This document shows positions 10,179-20,313 of a DNA stretch of 64,000 nt, piece after piece (positions within the stretch are counted from its first letter, which is position 1; every line of letters begins with the position of its first letter). The translations under genes were made by a program, and so were the position numbers. A model generated the notes under the pieces. It was not told the origin of the DNA and searched no databases. It saw nothing but the letters and a program-made list of their open reading frames with translations. Source of the DNA: Schizochytrium sp. TIO01 (taxonomy: Eukaryota; Sar; Bigyra; Thraustochytrida; Thraustochytriidae); NCBI GenBank assembly GCA_004764695.1, contig SMSO01000034.1, positions 3,914,501 through 3,978,500 of the forward strand. The letters run 5' to 3'.

Positions 10179-10273
10179 AGCGCATGGAGGGACTCGAACC
10201 CCCTTCATCAGCTATCATGCCTACCGAATCAGGTAGATGGAAGGCTAAGATAATACCCATATACGACATGCGC
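10179..10273 (-). tRNA. tRNA-Gly (anticodon UCC) with a 24-nt intron
   Basis: Read on the minus strand, the ends form a perfect 7-bp acceptor stem, GCGCATG with CATGCGC. The T arm is GGGGG-TTCGAGT-CCCTC and contains a perfect B box, GGTTCGAGTCC (10190-10200). The D-arm region GTATATGGG resembles that of eukaryotic tRNA-Gly. The anticodon stem TTAGC/GCTGA closes only if 24 nt (10214-10237) are removed one base 3' of the anticodon, the standard eukaryotic intron site. The resulting loop is CTTCCAA, the usual loop of tRNA-Gly(UCC), reading GGA codons. A T6 terminator follows at 10168-10173. The discriminator base reads as U rather than the A usual in eukaryotic cytosolic tRNA-Gly. The 5' end lies 56 bases from the first ATG of the divergent sulfotransferase gene. 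Confidence 0.88.
10214..10237 (-). other. Predicted tRNA intron
   Basis: These 24 nt lie between the A after anticodon UCC and the last base of the anticodon loop. They can form a hairpin (TCTACC with GGTAGG), as tRNA introns often do. The position was inferred from which removal restores a 5-bp anticodon stem and a 7-nt loop. Confidence 0.8.
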
Positions 10274-10328
10274 GTCGCATTTGTTCAACTGACATTGGGG
10301 GAGAATAAAACGCTTATAAACTTAAGAA

Positions 10329-12209
10329 ATGAGGTCTTGTTTACACATCGATGGAATACCGTACCCATGTTCTATGTTTAGAAACCAAAGCGACACGTCG
10401 CGGAGCATGTCTCAAGCGGATGGAGACTCGCAAGAAGACGTCAGGCTTGTTCCAAATGGGGAGGAGAAGCCGAGGACGCCTTTAGGCTCCGTTGGTATCA
10501 GCTCGCGCTCCTCAAGCCCGCGAGCTTTGACACCCTCAGGTGGATCTACTTTGGCGTCGCAGAGCAATCATGTGGATAGAAGCCCAAGGCGATCCCAGCT
10601 AATAGACGATGGCCACGGCAGTCCGCATGCAATGTCCCAGCAGCGTGCACAGCAACAGCTGAATGGCTCAGCTGGTTTATGGTCTTTTAGAGTATTTGCA
10701 ATTGGTTTGCTAGTGGTGTCCGGTATCGCTCTTTTCGGAATGTCCTCGAGCATGTCCATGGACAAAACAGTTGATGAGAATGAAGTGGATGCTATTAGGG
10801 GCATACCTTCTTCTTCATGGACGGCGTTGGGAGGCTCACTATCTGCTCACTCTAAAAACGAGGTCCCAACGCTTCACGACAGCGTCAAAAAGGATGAATT
10901 CGACAACACAAACATTAAAAAAGCCGACAATGAAGTTGATGAAAAGGAGAGCTCTAATGACGGTAATGGAGATCGGGGTGGGCATAGTGGTCCAATTGGC
11001 AATAGCGAACTACACCACGATGAGAAAAAGAATAATGATAATTATTATTCCAGTGATGAAAATACACGCGCCAGGAAATCAGGAAAAGAGCACCATGTGG
11101 ATCATGACAAGTCGAACTCCGAAATTGGCGATCTCGCAGAACATGGGAGTGCACAAATTGACGCTAAAGATGCACCAGGTGTGTCAAGAATCAGATATGG
11201 GCCTAAAAAAATTACCAAGTGCAAAGCGGGACTACGACATGGGTTCTCGGTACGTGAGGACCCATGTTTAAAGACAGGTTTTTCCAAGAAATGTGGTTGT
11301 GGAAGCAAATTCACTTACCAGATTCCTGAAGCTCCAGATTCAAGCAAAGCACTGACAGCCAAAGACTTTCGTGAAAATGTTGTATATTCCTATGTACATG
11401 TGAATAAGGCTGGAGGTCAAACAATGAAATCAATACTCATGGACGCCATTGAGATTGGGGAGTGGTCTGCAGCTGGCATAGGCACTTTCCCTGGTTGGCA
11501 GGCCGTATTTAAGCCAGATGATGAAGATAGGAAATCAGCTCCCGTTTATGTTTGCGGCGGGCTTCACAGCCGTGAGGTGCTGCCCGACCCAACACAAATC
11601 GGTGAATGCCCAACTCGCGCAGTTTGGGGCAGCCTTTCGATGGGACTATGCGAACTGTTTCCTGATCGGCCATGCATATACTTCACAACTGTCCGGGATC
11701 CAATAAAACGGGCAATTAGCGAATACAACTATTTTTGTGTTCTAGGTGAAGAGGGTCGGAAAAAATGGCTGCCAGAATGGAAACGTGATGGTGAGTGTCC
11801 CGTAAATATCTATGAGTACTTTATGATGGGACGCACACCTGCAAATTTTCTAAAGCTCCGTTTGACTAGAGGTTGTGATGAAAAATGTGGCATTGACGTT
11901 GCTAAGGCAAATCTTGCACATCCGTGCCTCCGTTATATCGTTCTGGAAGATTTCAAGAATGATATAAAACGGTTTGCTGACCAAGTGCCTGGTGCTCTTT
12001 CGAAAGCGCTCCAAAAGGCTTACGACGAAGAAACTCACATGAACAAAAGCGAGCTACATCCTCGAGTTGACGAGCAGATTCAAGACAAAGAGCTTATGGC
12101 AAAGCTCGCCTCATTGTTTGAGGATGACATAGTGATCTACAACTATGCACTCTCGATCCGCAATAAAAAATGGAGTACCCCAATACAAGCATGCCCTGCA
12201 CCACCTTGA
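10329..12209 (+). CDS. Type II membrane sulfotransferase-family protein
   Basis: The frame has 626 codons. An N-terminal Ser/Pro-rich cytosolic tail is followed by one hydrophobic segment at about 118-139 (from LWSFRVFAIGLLVVSGIALF), the signal anchor of a Golgi type II enzyme. A charged, Asp/Asn/His-rich stem (about 150-290) and a C-terminal catalytic domain follow. The domain has a 5'-phosphosulfate-loop motif, HVNKAGGQT (357-365), and a 3'-phosphate-binding motif, TTVRDPIKRAISEYN (from 453). Sulfotransferases of this class move sulfate from PAPS to carbohydrate; the acceptor cannot be told. Several Cys in the luminal part suggest disulfides. The first ATG has a weak context; ATG at 10407 (residue 27) has A at -3 and may be the true start. 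AATAAA is at 12406-12411. The upstream region is shared head to head with the tRNA-Gly gene. Confidence 0.82.
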   Translation: MRSCLHIDGIPYPCSMFRNQSDTSRSMSQADGDSQEDVRLVPNGEEKPRTPLGSVGISSRSSSPRALTPSGGSTLASQSNHVDRSPRRSQLIDDGHGSPHAMSQQRAQQQLNGSAGLWSFRVFAIGLLVVSGIALFGMSSSMSMDKTVDENEVDAIRGIPSSSWTALGGSLSAHSKNEVPTLHDSVKKDEFDNTNIKKADNEVDEKESSNDGNGDRGGHSGPIGNSELHHDEKKNNDNYYSSDENTRARKSGKEHHVDHDKSNSEIGDLAEHGSAQIDAKDAPGVSRIRYGPKKITKCKAGLRHGFSVREDPCLKTGFSKKCGCGSKFTYQIPEAPDSSKALTAKDFRENVVYSYVHVNKAGGQTMKSILMDAIEIGEWSAAGIGTFPGWQAVFKPDDEDRKSAPVYVCGGLHSREVLPDPTQIGECPTRAVWGSLSMGLCELFPDRPCIYFTTVRDPIKRAISEYNYFCVLGEEGRKKWLPEWKRDGECPVNIYEYFMMGRTPANFLKLRLTRGCDEKCGIDVAKANLAHPCLRYIVLEDFKNDIKRFADQVPGALSKALQKAYDEETHMNKSELHPRVDEQIQDKELMAKLASLFEDDIVIYNYALSIRNKKWSTPIQACPAPP

Positions 12210-13000
12210 ACCCACTTTGAGAAATCAATAACCACCACTCCTATTCAAGATACACAGTATCGTCGTATCTGGTATCTAAAAAGGTTTCAAACTTTCGTCT
12301 GGTATAGAAATGCAGATAATCCATTTCCAAAATGGGGAGATGGGTCCTTGAGTACTCCGAACGAGAAGCTTTGGAATTCCAATATATTGAAAGGTTTATG
12401 TTTTTAATAAAGAATGAAATATAAAATGAAACTGAGTTTTTGCTTTATTCGAGCTGTTTTGATCGTCCATGATTTATTTGCTCATCTTCCATTCTGTTTA
12501 CAGCCAACCTCCCCTACAACTTCATTTTCTGAAAAACTATCTCAACAAGCCATTTTTCAGCACTTGTCCTGAACTAGCCATGAGTCCGGAACCATGGATG
12601 CAAGCAGAAAACCAAAAATAATTCGAAGTAATCAGGGGATTCAAATCATTGAGATATACTGTTTGATTGCATAATTTTTCAGGAGAACAAGCAACCTGCA
12701 TATACTGAGCACATCCCAGTTACGCACATGCAAAATTCATTTGCTAACTTGTATCGACAGCGCTTAACGACAAAAAGGTTTGGTTTCCTAGCAAAATTTT
12801 TGAAAACGATGGCATTTTGCACATTGAATTCCATGCATTGTTCTATGAAGATAGAGTGTTTGCGTTTACCCATTTTATAAATCTCCAAGCTGCTGCATGC
12901 AAAAGGGAGGGGAATACCCAGGACACGTTAAAGGGGTTTCATGTAGGTAGCTAGCTGCCTATAGTTTCTATCAAAGAAAAAGAGGAGGTAGTAGACTTCT
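12210..13000. other. Intergenic region between convergent genes, about 790 bases
   Basis: These are the facing 3' flanks of the sulfotransferase gene (AATAAA 12406-12411) and the minus-strand MED1-like gene (TTTATT at 12443-12448 is its nearest AATAAA complement). No gene is seen. Confidence 0.6.
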
Positions 13001-15160
13001 TTACTGGTCAAGAAAACCAAGCAACTTGGCCAGAGCCAGAGGCACGCTCGGAGAACTTTCAAGAAATTCGGCCATTTCAGGAGGAGAGGTCTGTAATGGA
13101 CTGTTATCCTCTGGCAGCACAATATCTAACACTGTATGCTCGCCCTCCATAAACTGTAGGCGCGTGGGAGGAAGGGCGTGAAGTACGATCACACGTTCCT
13201 GGTCAACCTCGAAGTTATCACTCTTGGAGTCAGAACCACCAAGAAGGGCCGCGGCGTCCTCGTCTTCATCTCCAAAAATGCTAGTCGGGTTTCGGGGCAA
13301 GTGACTTGCTTTAAGCATACTCTCACGGCGCGCAGGACACATGAGAATCCGCCGGTGGCGTTCGTTATTATTGTGAGTAGGCAGGTTAACACCGGTCTTG
13401 GATTTTTTCAGTAACCTGCCGTCATCATCACTTGCAATCAGACTTTGTCTTGTGACTTCCATTTTGGGGTGAAAAACGGCACTGGCTAGAAGTGCATTGA
13501 ACCTTGTTTGTTGAGCAATCCGAGAGGTGATCAATGGGAGGTCCCCATGCTGCTTGGGGTGCAGAGCAAGCTGGTGTGCAATGGTTGACAGGTTGCGTCC
13601 GTGGGAATGAGCAGACCCCGTGGCTACTCGGAGCCGTATCCGATTTATGGTACCATCACGGCGAGCCTGCTTGTGCACATTGATGGCGATATTAATCTGT
13701 GGGGGTGCTTGCAGAGCATTATCCTCAATGGGAATCTTGCCCTGCTGTGCAAACAGGAGCGCCAAAGCAGCGCCTTGTGTTAGATCAGGTTCTGGAATGA
13801 CATTTGATGTATCCATAGTTCCATCACTAGAAGTAGCAGGCGTTTTGTTCGTAGCGGGAAGCTTGGAGATAGCAAGGAGGGTTTCTGCAGCGGTGATTCC
13901 AAACTCAATAGGTGGCTCAAATGACACGATCAGGGCTGTCTTATCTTGCCACTCAAGATCTGCCTCTTGCACGTTAATATCGTGTCGAGCAGAAAGACTT
14001 GTGAGGATGCGTTGCGGTGGTGCTTGATCAATAGGTATGACTTGGCTCGCATCCGAAACTGAGGCGCTGTGCGGCGCATCACCCCTTGCAAGATAGCCTT
14101 TAGTCACTGCCCTGGCTGGCAATGACGTTTCTAATCCACGTGCCACCCGTTTAACCCTGTATTCGCTGAGAGCTGCCTCTACATCTTTGGAGAGGTCGTG
14201 AAGCGATCCCGCATTAAGCGCAACTTCAAGGTCTGATCTGCGGATAAGTGCTTTAAATTTGGCATGCAGCAGTCGCAGGCCTCCACGTTGCTTCGCATTC
14301 TTAAAGCTGTCTAAAATATCGTTAGCCTCATCAACGAGCGTTGTTGTCTCACCGTTTTCGTTCACAAGCTGCGCTGATAGTGATATCTCGCCATCTCCAG
14401 CGTACGTAAATTCGAGCAGAAGGTATTGTCCGTGACTGATATAGATCTTGCTTTCCTCCTCAAGCTCATTCATAAAATCCAGTCCAAGGTCTTCTGCAAG
14501 CTTGAACATCTTTGATGGTAGACATAACGATTGCGATCCATATTTACGGTCTAGTCCCACAGCACGCTCGTCTCGCTGAACCTTTGAGTAATCCTGAAGC
14601 CGCTTCGCACGAGTTGTGAGCGCCTTGAGCCTTGAAGCTTTGTCGCCAAAGCTACGTAAGTCATTCCGTGTGCGTGCCTGCTGTGTTTTATCCAACCCCC
14701 CAAGAGCATTGGCATAAGGTTGAACAACATAACGTCGAAGTTTCCCGCAGATATCTCGAAACTGGTGCCGAGCAGCACCTGGTCCATCCGCTCCATCGAG
14801 GGAGCTTGCGTTAAGCTCTGCCACTGCACGAGCAGATTCCACCAATCGTGAGGATGCAACAAGGCTAGAGCTAGAGTTTGGAGGTTCCAAACTCGCAATA
14901 TGGTTAGGCTTTGGTTGTGAATTTGTGGTATTGAACTTGGACAGCTGCCGCGCAGGCTGGCCTTCGAACTCTGCGCCAAAGCCTTGCTCGAGGGTGCCTA
15001 ATCGCTGCCTCACAACAGCACGGAGTCTGTCTAGAAGAGCCACAGCAGAGTTACGATCAGCTTCGTCCTCGACGCCGCCCAGCTCACCGTCCATCTCATC
15101 TATGCCATCCATGTCAAAATCTAACCCCACATCGCCACCAAGTTCATCGTCGATTTCCAT
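13001..15160 (-). CDS. Putative Mediator complex subunit, MED1-like
   Basis: The frame has 719 codons. It opens with an Asp/Glu/Gly-rich acidic stretch (1-40). Residues about 200-345 follow the pattern of the MED1 domain: a leucine-rich KMFKLAEDLGLDF, a beta-rich ISHGQYLLLEFTYAGDGEIS, SAQLVNENGE, then helices with FKNAKQRGGLRLLHAKFKAL and a DL-rich segment. Mediator bridges transcription factors and RNA polymerase II in the nucleus; MED1 sits in the middle module. The rest (about 370-719) is weakly conserved, with a basic patch (KKSKTGV, about 615) and an acidic, Leu-rich end. The start is the first ATG, with A at -3. The fold pattern, not any invariant residue, supports the call, so another helical nuclear scaffold protein is possible. 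Confidence 0.5.
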   Translation of the reverse strand: MEIDDELGGDVGLDFDMDGIDEMDGELGGVEDEADRNSAVALLDRLRAVVRQRLGTLEQGFGAEFEGQPARQLSKFNTTNSQPKPNHIASLEPPNSSSSLVASSRLVESARAVAELNASSLDGADGPGAARHQFRDICGKLRRYVVQPYANALGGLDKTQQARTRNDLRSFGDKASRLKALTTRAKRLQDYSKVQRDERAVGLDRKYGSQSLCLPSKMFKLAEDLGLDFMNELEEESKIYISHGQYLLLEFTYAGDGEISLSAQLVNENGETTTLVDEANDILDSFKNAKQRGGLRLLHAKFKALIRRSDLEVALNAGSLHDLSKDVEAALSEYRVKRVARGLETSLPARAVTKGYLARGDAPHSASVSDASQVIPIDQAPPQRILTSLSARHDINVQEADLEWQDKTALIVSFEPPIEFGITAAETLLAISKLPATNKTPATSSDGTMDTSNVIPEPDLTQGAALALLFAQQGKIPIEDNALQAPPQINIAINVHKQARRDGTINRIRLRVATGSAHSHGRNLSTIAHQLALHPKQHGDLPLITSRIAQQTRFNALLASAVFHPKMEVTRQSLIASDDDGRLLKKSKTGVNLPTHNNNERHRRILMCPARRESMLKASHLPRNPTSIFGDEDEDAAALLGGSDSKSDNFEVDQERVIVLHALPPTRLQFMEGEHTVLDIVLPEDNSPLQTSPPEMAEFLESSPSVPLALAKLLGFLDQ

Positions 15161-16766
15161 CGTGACCTACAGCCGCGCCAAGGCCTCCTTAGCACGTGAG
15201 CTGCTACCACGTAAGGTTCCTCGAGAGGCCTCACAAGATCACCTCTAGCCAACGGTGCCGCGCTATCGTTCGATCGGAGTCTGTGCCCGATCCTTTCACA
15301 TTACTAGTAGCGCTCATTCTTCACATTTGTCTTGATGTTCTTTTTCGCTCCTCTTTCTCTTAGTATAATTATTAGGGCCATCATTATGACCACTTTCTTT
15401 TTCTCTTCGAAATAGTTCTTTTTATGGGTAGCTTCTACCTTGCTTAGTTTATCCTATATATCCTATATATACCTATAAAAGCCCTTATAAAACAACTAAA
15501 GGGTGAAAACAAGGAAAAACTGTTACGATGACTCATGGGATGATGGAAGAGCAAAGAGGTATCTAGTCCCTATTACTGCTCCATAGATTACATGAAAAGA
15601 AAAAAAAACGTTTAAAAGAGAATACGAAACAAACTGGGAATGCAGGGAACTGAATTTGCTTTTGGCCACGTGAGAGAGCATATCGCGGCAAACGTAACAT
15701 TAATTACAATGATCAGGGGCGATGTGCAATTCATGCAGCAGCAGCTGCACAAACTATGTTATTTAAATATTAATTTCATGGTTCTTCAGTATATATCAAA
15801 TTGGAAAGTTCTATCTGTGCACTTAACAAAAGGTTTGAAGAGTTTCGTTTCCAGGTTCTTCCGTCTCAGTCGTGTAATGATTACGATATGTTCTCGCCGG
15901 AAAAAGCTGCCTATATCCTCACTATCTTGTGATATAGTAGCAACTCTTTTATTTGGCATATAATAATATCCTTGTAGGCTAATACAGAAACAAGGATAGC
16001 GCCATACTAAATTGCAAGTTATCTTCTTTCGTATCTGGGTTTAAATTGTTGTAGTACGAGTAAGAGAGCAACTCTGCAAAAAATAAACTCTATAGCTCCA
16101 AAGAAAAACTTACTTCATGCGACGTTGGGTGCTATTTCATTGAATTTTAATTTTAGCTATGGTCAAGGAAGAGTCAGTGTTTGTTATGTTACACGTGGAC
16201 ATCCATGTTTACAAGAAAGATTTTTCTCGGGGTGAGATGGGAAGGGGCAGGTACGCTTTGTGGAAGATTATAAATCGAGAATTCAGAACTACAACGCCAT
16301 CAGCACATTGAATAAGCTTCTTTTTTAATTTATTTACCAGAACTCACTAGGTAGGATATCTCCCATCAAGCTTGGTCATCAATTTATCAATCGATCAGTT
16401 ATTGCATCATCAAAACGAAGGTGAATGACAATCAATCAGAGAATGAGGCCGACCGCAGCTACGGTCTGTTAAAGCTGAAAGAATATCCAAGAGCGAATCA
16501 CAGGTTTCAGGCGCCGCATCACCAGCTGAGAGCCAACTAGAGTTCTGCCCCTGCCTGCCCTGATGTGGTAAGAACGAGAAACTCTCGTTAAGACAATGGC
16601 AAGGCAACGGAAGAACACAAACATACAGAGTGACCGGCTTAAAAGGTGCCGCGTCATGGGCGGCCAGCCATCATTACCACCGTCATCACGGCCACCATCA
16701 CCAGAATCGCAAAGGCTTAATGGTAGAACATAAGGTTGCCGTAAAGGGGAAGAAACATTACAAGGT
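15161..16766. other. Intergenic region, about 1.6 kb
   Basis: This is the 5' flank of the MED1-like gene and the 3' flank of the HOOK gene (both minus strand). The DNA is AT-rich. A 107-codon plus-strand frame at 15640-15963 has no domain and a composition unlike the neighbouring genes, so it is not called. A minus-strand frame reaching from within HOOK to 16469 is a shadow of HOOK coding sequence. Confidence 0.6.
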
Positions 16767-18425
16767 CTAAACTTGCTGACGGGTTTTGGCAAGCCAAGAG
16801 CCCTGATTCTGGGACTTGAGAGCAGTGTTGCGCTGCATCGAAAGTCCCATTTCATAAAATGCTGACATGATAAGACGCTGTTCCCGCTGCGCGAGCTCAG
16901 TATCCTCGTTTCGGATCTTGTTGAAGTTTTGGATAGTCTCTTTCTTATCGTCCAGCTCGGACTTGAGAGTCTTGAGTGCAACTTTGTACTTGGACTGCGT
17001 GGCTTGCAGAGACTGCTTGACATAGTTTTGAAGCTTTTCCTTGTCTGTGGACAGCTGAAGGACTTGTGATTCCTTATCTTTAAGGCTCGCCTTGAGCTGC
17101 TCCACGACCTCGTGGCTTGCACCGAGAGTAGCATCTGCAGATGCTTTGGCTCGAGCTTGTTCGAGTTCTTCTTCCAATTGCTTGTTCGAGGTTTCCAAAG
17201 ATGCAACCCGCTCTTTGAGTTCTGCGTTCTCGAGCTTTGTCGATGCAGTTGCTGACTGCTGTGCATGTGCCTGAACTTGGTTCGCGAGACTCGCTGCACC
17301 GCTCCCCGCAGCGCCGTCACTAGCATTCATCTCAAGCTCTGTCTCGAGTTGAGCAATTGCCTCTTTACTATTGTTTAATTGGTCTTTGAGGAAAGCCTCA
17401 TGGTCTGCCGCTGCCTTAAGCTTGGACTGTTGGGATGCAATAGTGGCATCCTTTGTACGGAGGTCATTCTGCAAACCTACCAAGCGAGATTCCAAATCAA
17501 CACTCTTGTCTTTGTAAGTTTCTAACTGTTGTTTCAAGGTGCCGACAGATTTAATCTCAGCATCCATACGCAGCTGCTTATCGATGTTTGACTGGTTTTC
17601 CTCCTGGATCTCCTTGAGTTGCACGCGTAACTCGCTTGTCTCCTCAAGCTTTTGCATGAGCTTGCTTATCTTGGCCTCTGCCTTAACGAGCTGAGCAGAT
17701 TTCGCTCGCGCAACATCAAGTTCATCGGCCTGAGCTCGAACTTCTTCCTCAAATTGCGATAGTTTTTCGTCCATTTCGCGTGTTGAGGAAGCAAGTGTTT
17801 GCTTAGTCTCGTCAAGCTCGGCTTCAACCTCCTCAGCATGGTTGTGCGCATCTTTAAGCTTACGCTCAAGGTCGCGAACCTTCTCCTGGAGCGCAGAGAC
17901 TTCGCCAGCACTTGCACCCCCAGAGGGAGCAGGTTGCGATGCAGTTGCGTTTGATCCTTGCGCCTTTCCATCAGCCTGAGCCTCTCGGAGAACGGCGTTT
18001 TCCCTTTCAAGGCGTTTCATAATTGCTCGGAGCTGCGTGGCTTCGCCATTGTCCCATTCGCGCTTGAACTCTTCAATGAGGACCATGAGAGTAGCCTGGA
18101 AATCTTGACTCAGAGTCATCATGCTCCGCACATAGTCTTGCTTCCTGTCACAATTTACAGCAGCGCCGAGAGCTGCCTTACTCAGAGATAAAGAACTCCC
18201 TCGATCCACGATATAAGGTTGACCAAGATCTTTGAAGAATCTTTCGAGAACCTGCGCGGCATTTTCACTGGCGCCATGAACCCCAGTGATCTCTTCCACA
18301 ATCTCTCTAAATGTTGAATTATCGCTTTCTAGAATTTCATCAAGATCTTTCAGCTGCGGTAAATCGGAGCTCTCCTCAATCAAGCTGTTGAGCCATCGCA
18401 GCAGTGTCTCACTACTTGACGCCAT
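16767..18425 (-). CDS. HOOK-family dynein adaptor
   Basis: The frame has 552 codons. Residues 1-150 are the N-terminal HOOK (calponin-homology-like) domain: LLRWLNSLIEE at the start and the signature ALGAAVNCDRKQDYV, then MMTLSQDFQATLMVLIEEF. A coiled coil follows (about 170-510), rich in Glu, Lys, Leu and Gln heptads. The C terminus has the family's last conserved element, SAFYEMGLSMQRN...SWLAKTRQQV, so the protein is complete though shorter than animal HOOKs (about 700 residues). HOOK proteins activate dynein-dynactin and, with FTS and FHIP partners, link it to endosomes. The ATG has A at -3 and G at +4. The gene is divergent from the SUMO ligase gene across 1.9 kb. The presence of HOOK implies cytoplasmic dynein, which argues against red-algal or land-plant origin. 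Confidence 0.9.
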   Translation of the reverse strand: MASSSETLLRWLNSLIEESSDLPQLKDLDEILESDNSTFREIVEEITGVHGASENAAQVLERFFKDLGQPYIVDRGSSLSLSKAALGAAVNCDRKQDYVRSMMTLSQDFQATLMVLIEEFKREWDNGEATQLRAIMKRLERENAVLREAQADGKAQGSNATASQPAPSGGASAGEVSALQEKVRDLERKLKDAHNHAEEVEAELDETKQTLASSTREMDEKLSQFEEEVRAQADELDVARAKSAQLVKAEAKISKLMQKLEETSELRVQLKEIQEENQSNIDKQLRMDAEIKSVGTLKQQLETYKDKSVDLESRLVGLQNDLRTKDATIASQQSKLKAAADHEAFLKDQLNNSKEAIAQLETELEMNASDGAAGSGAASLANQVQAHAQQSATASTKLENAELKERVASLETSNKQLEEELEQARAKASADATLGASHEVVEQLKASLKDKESQVLQLSTDKEKLQNYVKQSLQATQSKYKVALKTLKSELDDKKETIQNFNKIRNEDTELAQREQRLIMSAFYEMGLSMQRNTALKSQNQGSWLAKTRQQV

Positions 18426-20313
18426 GATTAATTTGCTTTGCCAATACCAGCCTTGAGTTTCCTCACAATTATTTGACAGCTCTCGTCACTTGCTTGTCAA
18501 GAGTTCGGCCTCGTTCGACCTTGAGGCGAGCAAGCTTCAGAAAGATCGAGGACAGAGCCCGAACACAAGCTTTTCCTGGTTAACTAGTTGATTTGACGGA
18601 TGACTGCCGTTTGTTTACCCGTCCATGCGTTCTCGACTCCCCGAGTTCGGCCCCGGCAAACAGCCACACTTGCTGCCCAGAGGAAACTGCTCTGGACGTT
18701 GTGGAACTCGACACAGCCTTGTGAGACGTTTGATTGAAGTATGTATGTATGTTTGCAGCTCGCTGTCTATTTCTTTGCATTGGTCAAGCCTGTCTCTCTA
18801 CTACTAATACTTGCTAACCCTCGCCACGCCGGCATCGGTCTGCTCGGTATGTAAATAACATTACCACATTATTAGCTAGAGTACTATGCCATCATTTTAA
18901 TCTTCATTGTATTTGCCGATATGTTCTACTTGTTCTTTGATTTTTTCATAGTTGAGTAGTAGTACTCTCAGCTACTGGTACTGGGTTTTGCCTACTAAGT
19001 ACAGAAACTATAACCCTGTGTCTGCTCCTGATTGTACAGCAAGGAAGTAGGTTGTGGTTGCTGTATCAACGTGAAAATCATGAAAGCAAGGAAACTGTGG
19101 CCAAAACTTTAAACTTTGCAGTGAAGGTTTTGAAAGGTGCACGAATTCGGTCCTGGAGAAAACGGACAGAGATGAAGGGTGTATTTGGCGCAGGGAGTCA
19201 AGCTTAACCGCGGCAGTGCCCATTTTACAGTTAATTGCATGAAGCAGAGTGAACCTGAAGTTTGGCGCGTCCCTGTCTATACATTCTTTGTTTCGAAACC
19301 TTTAAAATTAAGGATTGTGAAGAGAATCAAGTTTGTCAGATGCTCTTTTCGTTGCCATCTTTGTTTCTAAGAACTGTTTTTACGAATTTGTAAATGAGGG
19401 AATGTGCTGGTTACCTCTAATTTACAAATAAGTTAGAATAGACACTGTTTCATGATCTTATTTGTTGGTCTTTTTTTAAGTCTAGCTGCGCTATTCGTGA
19501 GTTTGCGTTCAAAGTGTGATGATTGTCAATCTTGAATACACAATTTCTCTCATGCCACGCCTTTTACCTTTCACCCACATGGATTCCTAAACTCAATGCT
19601 GAGACATCTAAGAGTAGCAGCAAGACAGGTGCATCGTTCCCCTGCCCGGAACATTCTTCATATGTTTTTGTCACTGTGGTGACTCGTGTAAATCTCCTTC
19701 TCATCTGGCATCATTTAACTTTTCGGAATACCCTTAGGACGTTTCTGTGTCTTCGTTACTCCGATTGCCCACACTCATTTCCATTACAAGTCTCCAAGCA
19801 GGTTCGTTTCTCCTCACTCCAAGAACACAAGATAGCAAATTGGAGCCTTTGATTCTCATTAGTCCTTCAGAGCGTGCGCTCTCAATTTGAAGCCTATGTT
19901 CCTCTGGAAGCTTCGAACCTTTGTTACTGCTTGCACTAGTCCGCGTATTCTAGAAGCAACTGTCATTAATCATCCCTAGATTTACTAGCAGAAAAACTCA
20001 ACTTCGGTCATCATCGCGACAAACTTTCTCGCTCTCAGGTTGGAGTCCGCACTCTCTGTCCAGATTTTAGTAAGTACAGGTACTAGTGCTCTTGATTGTA
20101 GTTAGTAGTAGTTACTAGTGTTTCTACATAGAAGTTCAATAAATGAATTAGTTAGCGCCTTCATTTCCACGAAGCGGGCGCTCTCCAACTGCAAACCTGC
20201 TTCGCTTTCCATTGCCAGAGAAGGTGAGAGTCAACGATTACACTGCCTTGTCTTTGCAGTGGAGGACTGATTGTATTTAATCGGGTCCGGCGAACAGCTT
20301 TGGGTTTAGCGCC
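18426..20313. other. Divergent intergenic region, about 1.9 kb
   Basis: This holds the upstream regions of HOOK (minus) and the SP-RING gene (plus). It contains a short GTAT run near 18738-18752 and A/T-rich stretches. Small frames within it have no recognisable product. Confidence 0.6.

Noticed and set aside
13001-15160. Considered MED17 rather than MED1
   Set aside because: The leucine-rich then beta-rich order near residues 200-345 fits MED1 better; neither is certain.
15640-15963. 107-codon plus-strand frame
   Set aside because: AT-rich, no domain, composition unlike the neighbouring genes; consistent with a chance frame.
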